In this document: piece by piece, positions 1 to 10,407 of the stretch
Numbering within the stretch: position 1 is the first letter of the stretch
How the letters are laid out: each line of letters starts with the position of its first letter
Assembly (NCBI GenBank): GCA_024220525.1
Contig: JAMYWO010000456.1
Location: forward strand, 1 to 24,900
Length of the DNA: 24,900 bases
Direction: 5' to 3'
Source: Cochliopodium minus
Taxonomy: Eukaryota > Discosea > Himatismenida > Cochliopodiidae
Translations under genes and position numbers: made by a program
Notes under the pieces: generated by a model
What the model saw: the letters and a program-made list of their open reading frames with translations, nothing else
Told to the model about the DNA's origin: nothing
Databases searched by the model: none

Positions 1-315
1 ATAAAAAATAAAAAATAAAAAATAAAAAATAAAAAATAAAAAAAATAAAAAATTTAAAAATTTAAAAAATTTTATAAAAAGAACAATAAAAAAAATTTTA
101 AAAATGAAAAATAAAAACGTGAATAAATGAAAAAATAAAAAAGAAAATTTTAATTTAAAAAATTAAGAAATAAAATAATGTAAAAAATAAAACAAAAATA
201 AAAATGATTTTCAATAAAATAAAAATAAAATAAAAATAAAATGAAAAATAAAAACCATTTTAAAAAAATGAACAATAAAAAAAAAATGTTAAAATAATAA
301 AACAAAAAAAATTAC
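1..315 (-). other. Part of an E1 intron, low-complexity A-rich on the plus strand
   Basis: The donor GT of the E1 gene lies at 315-314 and no acceptor is seen before the edge, so this stretch is intron. It is almost entirely A and T. Positions 1-46 consist of a seven-base microsatellite, TAAAAAA repeated about six times with small interruptions. I see no coding sequence or structured RNA in it. Confidence 0.75.
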
Positions 316-3300
316 CTCTTTGGAGGTTTCCAAAATACCTCACCCTTTTTGTCTTTGAAGTCAAGGGGGTAGATATGCAAAAGTTGGAGGGGAGCGTTTT
401 TGAAGAAATGCTCAAATTTGAGCCTTGCGATTCTCACACAGTCCTCAAATGATTTTGGGAAGTTCTCTGTGAATTTCACAAACCTAAAAAAAGTTAAATA
501 AATTAATAAATTAATATATCAAAATAAATTTATTTTTATTTTTTATTCTTTATTTTCATTTTTATTTTTTATTTTATCTTCATTTTTATTTTTTTAATTT
601 TTACACATTTCATTTTTAATTTTTAATTTTTTATTAATTTTTTGTTTTGTTTTTATTTTTTTAATTTTTACATTTTTTATTTTTATTAATTTTTTATTTT
701 TTTATTTTTTATTTTTTATTTTTTTTTTCACCTTTTGAGAGTTTTATAGTAGTTAGTTCTTTGGGGATCGTTCTCAAGTTTGGATTTGAGACCTTTCTCG
801 TTAATGATTTTGTTGAACTCTGTAATTTTCTCGTCAAACTGTTTATTGAAAGGAACTTCCTTTGACCACTCGATACAATGCTTTTAAAAAAAAAAATTAT
901 GATAAAATAATAAATAAAAAAAAAGTGAAATGAAAAACAATTTTAAGAAAAATCGAATCAAAATAAAAAAGCAAATGTAAATAAAAATAAAATAATAAAA
1001 TGTTAAAGAAAAAAAAACTTTAAAAAAAAATAATGTAAGAAATGAAAATAAAAATATAAATAAAAATAAAATAATAAAAAAAATGAAAATAAAATTAAAA
1101 AAAAATATATGTTTTACTTCAATTTTGGAAGGAAAAGAATGGATGGTACATTGAGGATAATCTTCCATGGGAGGATCAATAAAGTCATTGTAAGACTTTG
1201 TTTTAAAAGGCAAGATTACTTGGGTGTGACCCTTGGTGCCGAGGGTCCCGCTGTCGAACAAGGGTTTTTGATTTTGGACGCAACGTTCGTCCATGTAGCG
1301 ACGTGCTTCGACATTGTCCAGTGCGTTGACTACCATGTCGAACTTTGAGAGAAATTCGTCACTGAATTTACTTTCTGTCTCGTTACATACTTTGTCTAAA
1401 TTTAGAATAAAAAAAAAAAATTTTATGATTTATTGAAAATGTTTAAAAATAAATGTTTTCTTAAAACCTAAAAATAATAAACAAAAAAAATAAAAAATAG
1501 TGAAAATGTTTAAAAAGTTCAAATAAATAAAATTAAATAATACAAACAAAAAAACAAAAAAATAATAAAAAAAAATAATATAATTCTATTTGATATTAAA
1601 AAAACAAAACAAAAAAATAAAAAACAAAAAAATAAAATAAAAAAATAAAAAACAAAAAACAAAAAACAAACAACAAAAAACAAAATATTAAAAAACAAAA
1701 GAATAATAAAATAATAATAAAATAAAAAAATAATATAATTCTATTTGAATTTAAGAGTAAAAAATATTGTTCGGAATTCATCCAGAAAAAAAAATAAGTA
1801 TTTTACCTAAGAGAGAATTAACTTTGATGAGAGGATTCATTTTCAAGATTGCTTGAGCAGCAGTAGTAGATTTGGGTTTGTGGATGTTGTCTGGTCTGAA
1901 GAGGAACTGGCGATTCAAATTGGATTTTTCGATGATGTCTGGGTCTGTGGTTTGAATCACCCCATCTCCCGAAGTGGCGAATCCCAACATCGCAAAATTC
2001 TTCAACAATTCACATCCTAAAAAACAAATTAACAAAATAAAAAATAATTAAAAAAAAATATAAATAAACAAAAATAAAAATTAAAAATAATAAAAATGAA
2101 AAAAATGAAAAAAAAAAAATTTTTAATTAAAAAAAAAATGCAAACAAATGAAAAATAATTATTTTTAGATTTTACCAATAGCACCAACACCAATCATAAA
2201 CATTTTGGCTTCACTCAACACTTCACATGCTGCTTTTCCCAAACAAATCACTTGTCCGTCTGTTCTGTCGTTTGAAAGCTCAAAGTTTGATTCATTAAAC
2301 TCTCCATCACTGATTGGCAAAATTTCAGAAGCAGAATAAAAAAGAAATCCTGTGTATGATCAATAATAAATTATTTTTTAAAATTTCAATTTTTGTAATT
2401 TTATTTTTTTTTTGTTTTTTAAATTACCATCTAAAGGAGTAAATTTTCCACTACAAGCTTTGATAGCTTCTTGTGCAACAAAACCTCCAAAAACACCAGT
2501 GACTAAAAAGAAAAAAGTAAAAAGAAAAAAAATAAAAAATTGAAAAAATAAAAACAAAAATTAAAAAATTTGAAATAAAAATAAAAAATAAATATAAAAA
2601 ATAAAAAATAAATATTAATAAAAATTATAAAAATAATAAAAAATAAAAATAAAAAATCATATATCAATTTAAAATCAAACATTATTTGTTATTTCACGAC
2701 TTAAAAATTTTGGGAAGTGGAAATAATTAAATATAAAAAATAAAATAAAAAATAAAAAATAAAAAAATAAATAAAATAAAAGAAGACAACAAAAATGAAC
2801 AGCAAAAATAAAAAATAACAATATAAATAATAATAATAAAAAAAATAATAAAAAAAAAAAAATAAAAAATAATGGATTTTTAAAAAATTAAGTTTAGAAA
2901 ATATTAAGAAAAACAATTAAATTCTTTAAGAGAAAATCTTACCAGGAACAATTGATCCTCTAGAACAATAACTGATTTTAGAAATGAGATCTTTGTCAAT
3001 GGATTCTACAACACCCCCGCCAAAATTACTGGAATATTTATGACCCACATACTTCTGAGCATAGTTGAGCAAAACCTCCGCATCAGATCTGTTCCATGGT
3101 TTGGGCAACTCTTTCTTTTCCCTCTCAAAGTCGTTCAAGGCTTTGATTGCAACTATCATTTGGGGTTGTTCTATGTCCATTTTACTGAAATCTACTATTT
3201 CAAATTTAGGATTGTCCAGATTGGTCTCCAATGAAGACTACAAGAAAAAAAATAACAAATTGGATGAAAAAATAATTAAAAACACAATAATAAATAAATA

Positions 3301-4757
3301 TATTAATGAAAATTTTATGATTTAAAATTAAAAAAAAAAAAAAAATAATTAATAATTAAATTTATTTAAATTTCTTGTATTTCTCTCCATTGTTAAATAT
3401 TTAAAAATTGTTTGGGTTTGAATAATAAAATTTTAAAAATCTAAAAAAATTATTGAAAAAAAAAAATTAGTTACAAAAGATTTAGTGATAGGTTTCTTGA
3501 ATTGAGTAGCAACACCGCCCGATATATACTTGGAGAAAGACCTAGTGTCTCCAATTGAAAAAGTGTTCTTAGAAAGGTTGGTAACTTTGAAGATCTTTTC
3601 AGTGTCATTTAATTCGGTCATTCCCTTTACTTCTCTGAATTGGACGTACATGTCTGTGGAGAGTCCGTGTGCTTCTTCGTTTATTGTTTTGACAACTCCA
3701 TTTTCATCGATTGAGATATCGCCGATGTGAACTTCGATGAGATTTTCTCCATTTTCGTCAGAAATGTGAAAGTCTAAATTTGTAATTAATTTAGTTTTCA
3801 ATTTGAAATAATATAAAGAAATATTCTAAAAAATTAAAAACAAAAATTAAATTAGAAATAGAAATAAAATTGTTAAAAAAATTAGTTGAACCTATAAATC
3901 TAAAATAAAAAATGAATGAATTTTAACAAAAATGATTTTTATTTAATAAATAGAATTGATTGAATAATTAAATAAAAAATTAATCTAAAAATTGAAAAAA
4001 CTTTGAAAATGATAAATAAATAATTCTAAACAATACTAATTGAAAAATGTTTACTTTCTCCAAAATCAGAAAAAACATATCCATAAACCCCATATTGTCT
4101 CGAGGAGATGAAACATATTCCATTTTTACGACAAATTTCGTTGATTTTCTTCTGTAACTCAAGGCTGGAATCAGTGAGGACGATGCATTTGTATTTCTTG
4201 AAGAAAGATTCTCCAGCACTCTCCAAATCTTCCGTAGAAGCATCAATGGTGACATATTTGTTTAATTCTTGCAATTTGGAAAGAGATGACAAAGCCCTGT
4301 TCTTTCCGATGTCTGACTGTTCTAAGTAGAACTGCGTTGAGAGATCCAACATTGTCGCATTTTTTGTATCGTGAAGAGTAATTTGTTTTACTCCTGCCAA
4401 AGCCACATTTTTTGCTTTTTATTATTTTTTTTTTGAAATGAAATTTAGTTTTAATCAAAAAAAAAAAAAATTTAAAATCAGAAAGGATGAGTTTATATTT
4501 TATTTTTTTTCCAAAGATTTTTTTAAAATACCTATTTCTACTCCCAATCCTCCTAATCCAGATATCAATACGTTTGATGTTTGCATTATCTTCATCTCTA
4601 TCAAATTTTGGGTTGAATTAAGGAATAAAAAACTTGATAATAAAGGATTTATATTCTTACCTTTCTCTCCCATCACATATAATTGTCGACTGTACAATGA
4701 TTCATCAACAACATTATCTTTCTCTTCAGATTTATTTGTGGTAATTTCTTCAATCAT
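316..4757 (-). CDS. UBA1: Ubiquitin-activating enzyme E1 (partial, C-terminus off the left edge)
   Basis: E1 adenylates the ubiquitin C-terminus with ATP and carries ubiquitin as a thioester before handing it to E2 enzymes. Exons, reading leftward: 4757-4661, 4597-4532, 4414-4055, 3773-3475, 3237-2943, 2502-2428, 2348-2176, 2016-1807, 1395-1118, 880-732, 483-316. They give about 723 residues of a family usually 1000-1060 long. Visible: YSRQLYVMG start, inactive-adenylation loop SGLGGLG (about 45-51), first catalytic-cysteine half-domain, active-adenylation loop [18 protein letters not shown]-site [34 protein letters not shown], and the catalytic cysteine in PQCTIHSFP (about C608, codon 1150-1148). 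The second half-domain reaches FWKPPKR before a donor at 315-314; the rest and the ubiquitin-fold domain lie outside. All junctions keep frame except exon 2348-2176, which lacks one base in an A run (see findings). UBA1 is likelier than UBA6, but I cannot exclude the latter. Confidence 0.95.
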
Positions 4758-5063
4758 TTTTTTTTTTTTTCAAATAAATTTATCTTTGTCAAATATGAAT
4801 AAATACCATTCCAAAAGTATACCATTCAAAATTATCTTTCAGGAAAATATCTTCAACTCTTTCTAATATATTCAAAATTTTTCAGATTTTATTGCAAAAT
4901 TCTTTATTTTAACAATATTCACATTTTAATAGGTTTTGTTACTTGTGTCCGATCCTTTCAATCAATCTTTTAAAAGATTCAAATTTTTGAAGACATATTC
5001 ACAATGGAGAGATAAAAAAAAAAAAAAAAAAATAGGTTTTTGAAAGGAAATTAAAAAGAGAGA
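4758..5063. promoter_or_regulatory. Divergent intergenic region between the E1 and eIF2B beta genes
   Basis: The two start codons face away from each other across 306 bp, so the promoters of both genes must lie here or overlap upstream exons. A T run (4757-4770) abuts the E1 ATG, which on the coding strand is a poly-A leader ending in the start codon. A run of about 19 A's (5014-5032) precedes the eIF2B ATG. Such homopolymers are usual in promoters of very AT-rich protist genomes. No specific factor site can be named. Confidence 0.5.
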
Positions 5064-6773
5064 ATGATCAATGATGAATTAGATGACATAATCCCTTATA
5101 AAAACAGTGGATTGGAAAAAAGATTTAAGACCTTCATCTCGCAATTGAAAAGGAAAAAGATAGCAGGATCCTTCGTGGTGTCACAAGAAACAGCCAATAT
5201 CCTCAAGATAGCGATCTCCATCTCAGATGGCACAGCAAAGCAGATGATGCAGCTATTGAAGGTGATTGGGAAGAAATTGATCAAGATAGCACCCATTGAA
5301 TTGGCTATTGGTAATATTGTAAGAAGATTCTTGTTCATTGTAAGAGAGGAATACATCGAATATGAGAAGAAGATCAATTCCAATGTTCCTGTGGGTGAGA
5401 TCGATTTTGAGAGGGATCATCCCATCAAGAATACTGTCATCACTCAGATCGATCATTTCATGGAAGAATTGAATGGGCTGTATGAGGTCATATCAGAGAA
5501 GGCTTCTGAGCATATCCATAATAAGTAAGAAAAAAAAAACAAATGATCTTTTTTGCATTATTGAATGGAGAGATCTCTTTTTTTTTTTTTGATGGATTAT
5601 AAGAGATCTCTCAATATATATTTAAAAAAACTAATTATTAATTGATGATCCCTTTTTAATATTGCATTCAAATCATCATTTAACCATATAAAAATTAAAA
5701 TATAAATATCTCCAAAACATTTTGAATAAAATAAAAAATGCTTTCCATATCAAATTCAAATTCATTGCATGTTCTATTAATAAAATTCATCCAATTCTAA
5801 AGACATACATATTACATATCAATAATTCCATGAATAAAATTCATCTTATTCTAAATGACATACATATCAATAAGAAACGATCATAAAAATAAAATCGACC
5901 AATAAAAAAATCATTGACAAAAAAATTCTCCGCTTTAAAAATTTCTTCTTTTTCAAGTTTTTTTTTAGTTTTTTTTTTTTTAAATTTTTTTTTTAGTGAA
6001 GTGATCATGACATTCGGAAGATCTAAAACCGTCTCAGAGTTTCTTAAAACAGCCGCCAAAAAAAGACAATTTGAGGTGATTGTTCCAGAGAGCGCACCAA
6101 AGGGAGTGGGAAAGCACATGGCCTCTGAACTTGCCAACTCCAAAATCAAAACCACTTTGATCAGTGATTCCGCCATTTTTGCTATGATGGCGAGAGTTAA
6201 CAAAGGTAAAAATAAAAAAAAAAAATAATTAAAAATTTAAAAAAAATATTATTAAAAATATTTAAAAAATAATTGAAAAAAATGAAAAAATAACAATTTT
6301 ATTCTAGTTATTATTGGTGTGCATGCTGTTTTAGCAAATGGTGGATTATTATCTTGGACAGGTATTTTAAAAAAAAAAATTTAAAATAAAAAATCTTAAA
6401 AATTAAAAAAATATTAAAAAATAAAAAATATAAAAAAAAATTATTTTTAGGTACACACATGTTGGTTAGTGCTGCTAAATATCATAACGTCCCTGTTGTC
6501 GTTCTTGTTCCTTTGTATAAATTAACTCCTATCTTCCCTAATGAAAATCAAAACTTGTTGAACGATTTGAATTCTCCTTCTGAAGTCTTGCAATTCGAAA
6601 ATGTGGAAGATCAAGATGTGGAAGTTGTTGTACAGAACCCTGGCTTCGATTATGTTCCCCCTGAGTATGTCAATCTCTTTTTGACTAACTCTCCTGCTGG
6701 AGGTCACAATCCTTCTTATATTTATAGACTTTTGGTTGAGTATTATCATCCAGATGATTCTGATATCTATTAA
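5064..6773 (+). CDS. EIF2B2: Translation initiation factor eIF2B subunit beta
   Basis: eIF2B is the decameric guanine-nucleotide exchange factor for eIF2; the beta subunit belongs to its alpha/beta/delta regulatory core, which senses eIF2 phosphorylation. Exons 5064-5524, 5997-6205, 6308-6361 and 6451-6773 join in frame to 348 residues plus TAA; the human subunit is about 351. Residues 1 to about 155 are the helical N-terminal domain ([17 protein letters not shown]). The remainder is the Rossmann-like domain with [48 protein letters not shown] and [10 protein letters not shown], ending in [11 protein letters not shown] and [16 protein letters not shown], all diagnostic for beta rather than alpha or delta. 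The first ATG in the exon fits the family length. Intron 1 begins GTAAG, so its retention puts a stop straight after residue 154. Its 3' end converges on the PKA gene. Confidence 0.97.
5568..5612. repeat. Inverted repeat (potential stem-loop) in eIF2B intron 1
   Basis: GAGAGATCTCTT at 5568-5579 is the reverse complement of AAGAGATCTCTC at 5601-5612, separated mainly by a T run. Each arm is itself nearly palindromic (AGAGATCTCT). A 12-bp stem would form in RNA or as a cruciform. Function is unknown; it lies 44 bases after the donor. Confidence 0.7.
5779..5873 (+). repeat. Imperfect direct duplication of about 45 bases
   Basis: Two copies start with AATAAAATTCATC, share ATTCTAAA and GACATACATAT in the middle and end in CATATCAATAA (5779-5825 and 5833-5873). 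The second has lost a few bases. It looks like a local tandem duplication within the intron. Confidence 0.65.
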
Positions 6774-7086
6774 ATCTATTTCCTTATTAACTTTTCAAAT
6801 TTAATTTTTCAAATTTAACTTTTCAAATTTTGAGCCAAATCCACATTCCAAAACAAATTTTTACTTCAGATCAAGGTGAAAGATAAAAAAATATGATATT
6901 TCCTCAGTTTCAATAAATAGAAACAATTGAATATAAATCTTTATTTCTGTAATTCTTTTTTCAAAACATCACTCAAAAGAACTGGTATTAAACTGAAAAA
7001 GATATTTTAATAATATTTTTTATTTTTCACTAAAAAAAAAATTTTTTATTTGGGCCAAAAAGGAAAGAGTTGAGAGGGTAAATTTC
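6774..7086. other. Convergent 3' intergenic region, eIF2B beta / PKA-R
   Basis: The two genes converge here, so these 313 bases hold both 3' untranslated regions. An AATAAA at 6912-6917 is a possible poly(A) signal for eIF2B, weak evidence in such AT-rich DNA. A short tandem repeat sits just after the eIF2B stop. I see no gene. Confidence 0.5.
6791..6832 (+). repeat. Three tandem 14-bp units
   Basis: CTTTTCAAATTTAA, TTTTTCAAATTTAA and CTTTTCAAATTTTG follow each other without gaps in the 3' flank of the eIF2B gene. Probably replication slippage. Confidence 0.75.
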
Positions 7087-8450
7087 TCAATTTCCTTGTT
7101 TCTCTACAGCATTTTTATAATTTTCCATATTACGATTGAGGATATCTTGGCAAGAACCCATTAATCTATCAAAAGACTCTCTTTCAAGATAAACAACACG
7201 AACTTCACCAACAGCAGTTAAGGTAGCTTGACGAGGTTCGTCGGTTAAAAGAGAAATTTCTCCGAAATAATTTCCTTCGAGAAGAGGAGAATTTGATTGT
7301 TCCTTTCCTTCCTTTGTAACTTTGACTCTTCCTTCTGCAATTATAAAAAATTTATCACCAGTTTCTCCTTCTTTAATGATCACTTCTCCATCTTTGAAAG
7401 AATGAGGGATAAGAGCATCTGCAATTGTTAAACGTTCATATTTATCAAGGTTGACTATTAAAAGAAGAATTAGTCAAGTGTTTGTTAGAATCAAGATATT
7501 TTGAGGATATTATCATTATTAGAATATATAATTGAAATTTTATAATATAAATCAAATTAATTTTATTGGGATGGGCTTTTTTTCAAAATGGAATAAATAA
7601 TCTTAATGATTGTTTAAATATAAAGAAATATTTTGAAAGAATAATGAATATTTTTATAATCTTGCAAAAAAAAATTTTTTTATATTATGATTTGTTTTTT
7701 TTTTATAGTTTTACCAAGAATAGGTACTTTTGAAAGAAATTGTTCATATTTTTCACGTTTTTGTTTGGTAGAATTCATAAGATATTTTCTAAATGTAACT
7801 CTATCAATAGCCCATACTTTGATGGTTGTTTTAGCCTGTAGTTTGTATAAATCAAAAGGTGTTAGAATATTTTGTGATATAAAAAAATTTTTGTTCAAAT
7901 TTTTTACCTTTACAGTAGCTGCTCTTGGAGTATTATACATCAATGCCAATTCTCCAAAAAATCCTTTTGGACCATATTGAAATACCTTTATCTCTCCCTT
8001 TCCATCTTTGTAATCTTTGAAGACTTCTGCTTCACCAGATTCAATCACAAAAAAATTATCAGCTTCAGGATCATCTATCAATATGAATAAATGTAAAATT
8101 TAAAAAAAAAAATATAAGATTATTGAAGGGAATATAAATTTTTATACTGTAAAAAAAGTCTTAAAAAAAACTTTATTTTTTTTGTTGTATATATTAATAT
8201 GTTTACCTTGTTGAATGATCACTTGTCCTGGATTGATGGTCTTTTCGAACATAAATTGCCATAAAAATTTTCTTTCTTTTTCTTCAAGATGATTAAAAAG
8301 GATATTGTTTTTGAGAATAGTATCAAGATGTTCTAATGTTTTTTCATCTTTTGGATATTTGGTTGGTTCTTTTTCTTCTTTTTCTTCAACATTTCCACTT
8401 TCTGCAGATACTCCTCCTCTTCTTCTTACAGGTTTAACATCATTATCCAT
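7087..8450 (-). CDS. pkaR: cAMP-dependent protein kinase regulatory subunit, short form without D/D domain
   Basis: The R subunit holds the PKA catalytic subunit inactive and releases it on cAMP binding. Exons, leftward: 8450-8207, 8074-7908, 7835-7715, 7454-7087, giving 299 residues and TGA. The inhibitory motif RRRGGVSAE is at residues 9-17; Gly replaces the phosphorylatable residue, so it is a type I pseudosubstrate, like mammalian RI beta. Two cyclic-nucleotide-binding domains follow: A with phosphate cassette FFGELALMYNTPRAATV (E123, R132), B with YFGEISLLTDEPRQATL (E243, R252). The Trp that caps cAMP in mammalian domain A is Tyr183 here (LDKYERLTIADAL); the domain B capping Tyr is present (Y290). 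Only about eight residues precede the inhibitor motif, so the usual N-terminal dimerization/docking helices (about 60 residues) are missing, as in Dictyostelium. The first ATG follows a clear non-coding upstream region. Intron 2 is 72 bases, in frame and stop-free. Confidence 0.96.
7836..7907 (-). other. 72-nt stop-free intron in the PKA regulatory subunit
   Basis: The coding strand reads GTAAAA...TACAG with a branch-point-like CTAAC about 25 bases before the AG. Removing it gives RAATVK-AKTTIKVWAID, matching the family exactly. Its length is a multiple of three and its reading frame has no stop, so unspliced RNA would insert 24 residues after K137, just behind the phosphate-binding cassette of domain A. 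Confidence 0.85.
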
Positions 8451-9302
8451 TCTTCTTTTTAGAGTATTTTATATTTTGAAAAAATATTTGTGTTATAAAA
8501 ATATAAAAATATTTTATTTTGATTTTTTTTTTTATTTTTTATAATTAATTTTGTTAAATATTTTTTAAAGTTCATCTTTTAAGATTTAAATAAATAAAAA
8601 AAAAAAAATACTTTAAAGAACATTCAAGTTCATTATGATACTTTTATACAAATCAAGATCCAAAACAAAGTTAATTTCTGTTGTTTTATTTTATTTTTAC
8701 AATAATTTTGCTTTTTATTCAGCAAAAAAGATTTAATCAGTATCATAACAAAACAAAACACATTTGAATTTGTACAAAAAAGAGCAAATAGTGAAATGGA
8801 TAATCGAAATTGTATGAATACGAGTTTAATATAATAGAAATATTTCAATAATTATAAAAAATTGAAACACAGTAAAGTTTATTTTCTTTATTACTTTATC
8901 CAAATCATATAAGGAAACATTTTCCAAGTATGATTGCAAATTATCAAAAGAATATTTCAACCATTGAATATATAAGGATATGAATACAGCTTTATCTTTC
9001 TTTGGGTTTATGAAATTAATTTCTAATTCAGAAGATCTTCAACATCCGCTAATCTTTATTTTCAAAATAAGATTGAATTTTATTTTTGCGCATTTTTTCA
9101 AATTTTTTTTATTTTTTTTATTTTTTTCAATATATAAAACTTTGTTATTAAATAAATAAACTAATAAGGGATTTGGCTTTAAATAATCTTTAATGATTTA
9201 AAAATACAACAAATTAATGATCGTTTTTTTGAAATCTAGATGTAAAGGTGAGTAGGTTGGGGGGATTCAAATAATGCAAGAATGGTATCTTTGTTGATCG
9301 TT
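8451..9302. other. Intergenic region upstream of the PKA-R gene
   Basis: These 852 bases are AT-rich with T and A runs but no convincing exon on either strand. A 71-codon minus-strand frame at 8633-8848 is rich in Phe, Ile, Leu and Lys, as random AT-rich DNA gives. The PKA-R promoter presumably lies next to 8450. I recognise nothing else. Confidence 0.5.
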
Positions 9303-9617
9303 TTATAGAGTGAACAACAATTTTGTCTTTATATCTTCAATTTCATCACATTTTTCTATTTTAAACTTTTTATCTAACATTATAAATCTCGATGATGGAG
9401 AAAACTTCACCCAACATTGCTTTCTTTTTTTAGAATTATTTTGGTTCATTTGATTGATTTGTTTGTTTTTATCTTCAGGTTCTTGAAAATCTAACAACTG
9501 TAATAATCCTATTTATAAAAATTGATGTTAATATCATCATCAATTGTTATTGTATATAGTTTTCACACCTTCACATGCCATTCTTATATCGTTATTGTAT
9601 TTTCTTTCGTTATTCAT
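9303..9617 (-). CDS. Possible small two-exon gene, 84 residues, unknown function
   Basis: Exon 1 (9617-9569) starts MNNERKYNNDIRMACE. A donor GGTGTGA and an acceptor ATAAATAG bound a 60-base intron (9509-9568), and exon 2 (9508-9303) continues LLQLLDFQEPEDKNK and ends in TAA. The product is basic and Asn/Lys/Gln-rich with one less biased stretch (CWVKFSPSSRFIMLDKKF) that looks like a beta-strand pair, though I recognise no family. No signal peptide or membrane segment. The splice sites, in-phase join and more even composition than the surroundings argue for a real gene; the small size and AT-rich context argue against. Confidence 0.4.
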
Positions 9618-10407
9618 TTTACAGTTTATTTATTCAACACAAATCAATATATGAAAGAATAATTCAATGGAACAGATTGGAATTGCTGTTTTTTTTTTTT
9701 TGAAAATTGTTATTTATTTTCTTTTGAAAACAAGTGATTTTGTTCCAACGATTAAATACGTTAGAAATAAATATTTTGTTTTTGGCGCTACTTATTTATA
9801 AATATAAAAAAAAAAAAAAATCAGTTTCTTTATGATCTGTAACAATATTTCAATGAAACTGTCTTTATTTGATAAAGGTATCTTTGATCTTTAACTTTTT
9901 ATCAAATACTTCAAGATTCTAAAATCAAAATACACCATTTTGATACATAAGGGTGAAATATTGATTATTTTGGAGAATTTTTTATATTCCTTATATTTAT
10001 TTAATGAACATCCAAAATGGAATTAAAATAACTTAAATTGATAGCATGATAAAAAGAATCCATCCATTTCTATTAATAAATAAAGCTTAATTATTATTAT
10101 AAAGTAAATAAAGGAGTAATCTCAAATATCTTCAAAGATTTGAACAATATAGCCCAAAAGATGCTTTTTTCTATTTTATGAACTTTGGGAAGTATTTAAA
10201 TTTCAAAAAGAAATTTGATTGAAATTACCTTTTTCACGAAAAGCAATATGGAGTTTGAATATATCATTAACCCAAAATATTGTAAAAAGCAAAACAAGAT
10301 ATTATTTGCTTTTTCTTTATAAAGATAAATAAATTAAAGAAATAAATAAAAAAAAAAGAGAAAAGTGAAGATAAATTAAATATTATCCTTTTTATCTTCG
10401 AAGAAAA
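9618..10407. other. Intergenic region between the small gene and the first C2-CLU gene
   Basis: About 790 AT-rich bases, likely carrying the promoters of both flanking, divergently arranged genes. There is a T run at 9690-9701 and an A run near 9808-9821. I see no coding region; the frame at 10267-10452 minus is poly-Phe/Ile translation of AT-rich DNA. Confidence 0.45.

Larger units (their letters stand above)
5525..5996 (+). other. Long first intron of eIF2B beta with hairpin and direct repeat
   Basis: This 472-base intron is far longer and less monotonous than the other two of the gene (102 and 89 bases). It contains a 12-bp perfect inverted repeat around GAGAGATCTCT (5568-5579 with 5601-5612, about 21-base loop) close to the donor. 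It also contains an imperfect direct duplication of about 45 bases (5779-5825 and 5833-5873, both starting AATAAAATTCAT and ending ATATCAATAA). It ends in a long T tract before the acceptor AG at 5995-5996. No open frame of note. Confidence 0.7.

Noticed and set aside
1-46. Heptamer repeat at the window start as a telomere.
   Set aside because: It lacks any G-rich strand, lies inside an E1 intron, and the same repeat occurs in introns elsewhere in the window.
884-1336. Long frames rich in Phe, Ile, Leu and Tyr (also 1596-1781, 2701-2916, 14292-14672 tail, 15485-15570) that look like membrane proteins.
   Set aside because: They are translations of A/T homopolymer introns; conserved coding parts end exactly at splice sites next to them.
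5096-5456. Minus-strand open frames opposite the eIF2B first exon, and similar antisense frames opposite other exons.
   Set aside because: The plus strand encodes a clearly recognised protein; the antisense frames have no family likeness and arise because real exons have few stops on either strand.
5523-5528. Stop codon after residue 154 of eIF2B beta, suggesting a truncated pseudogene.
   Set aside because: The TAA is part of a GTAAG donor; splicing to 5997 gives a full-length, well-conserved protein.
7087-7089. Alternative genetic code, considered because of extreme AT content.
   Set aside because: TGA ends the PKA subunit and TAA ends eIF2B and C2-CLU copy 1 at family-appropriate positions; none is read through inside conserved exons.
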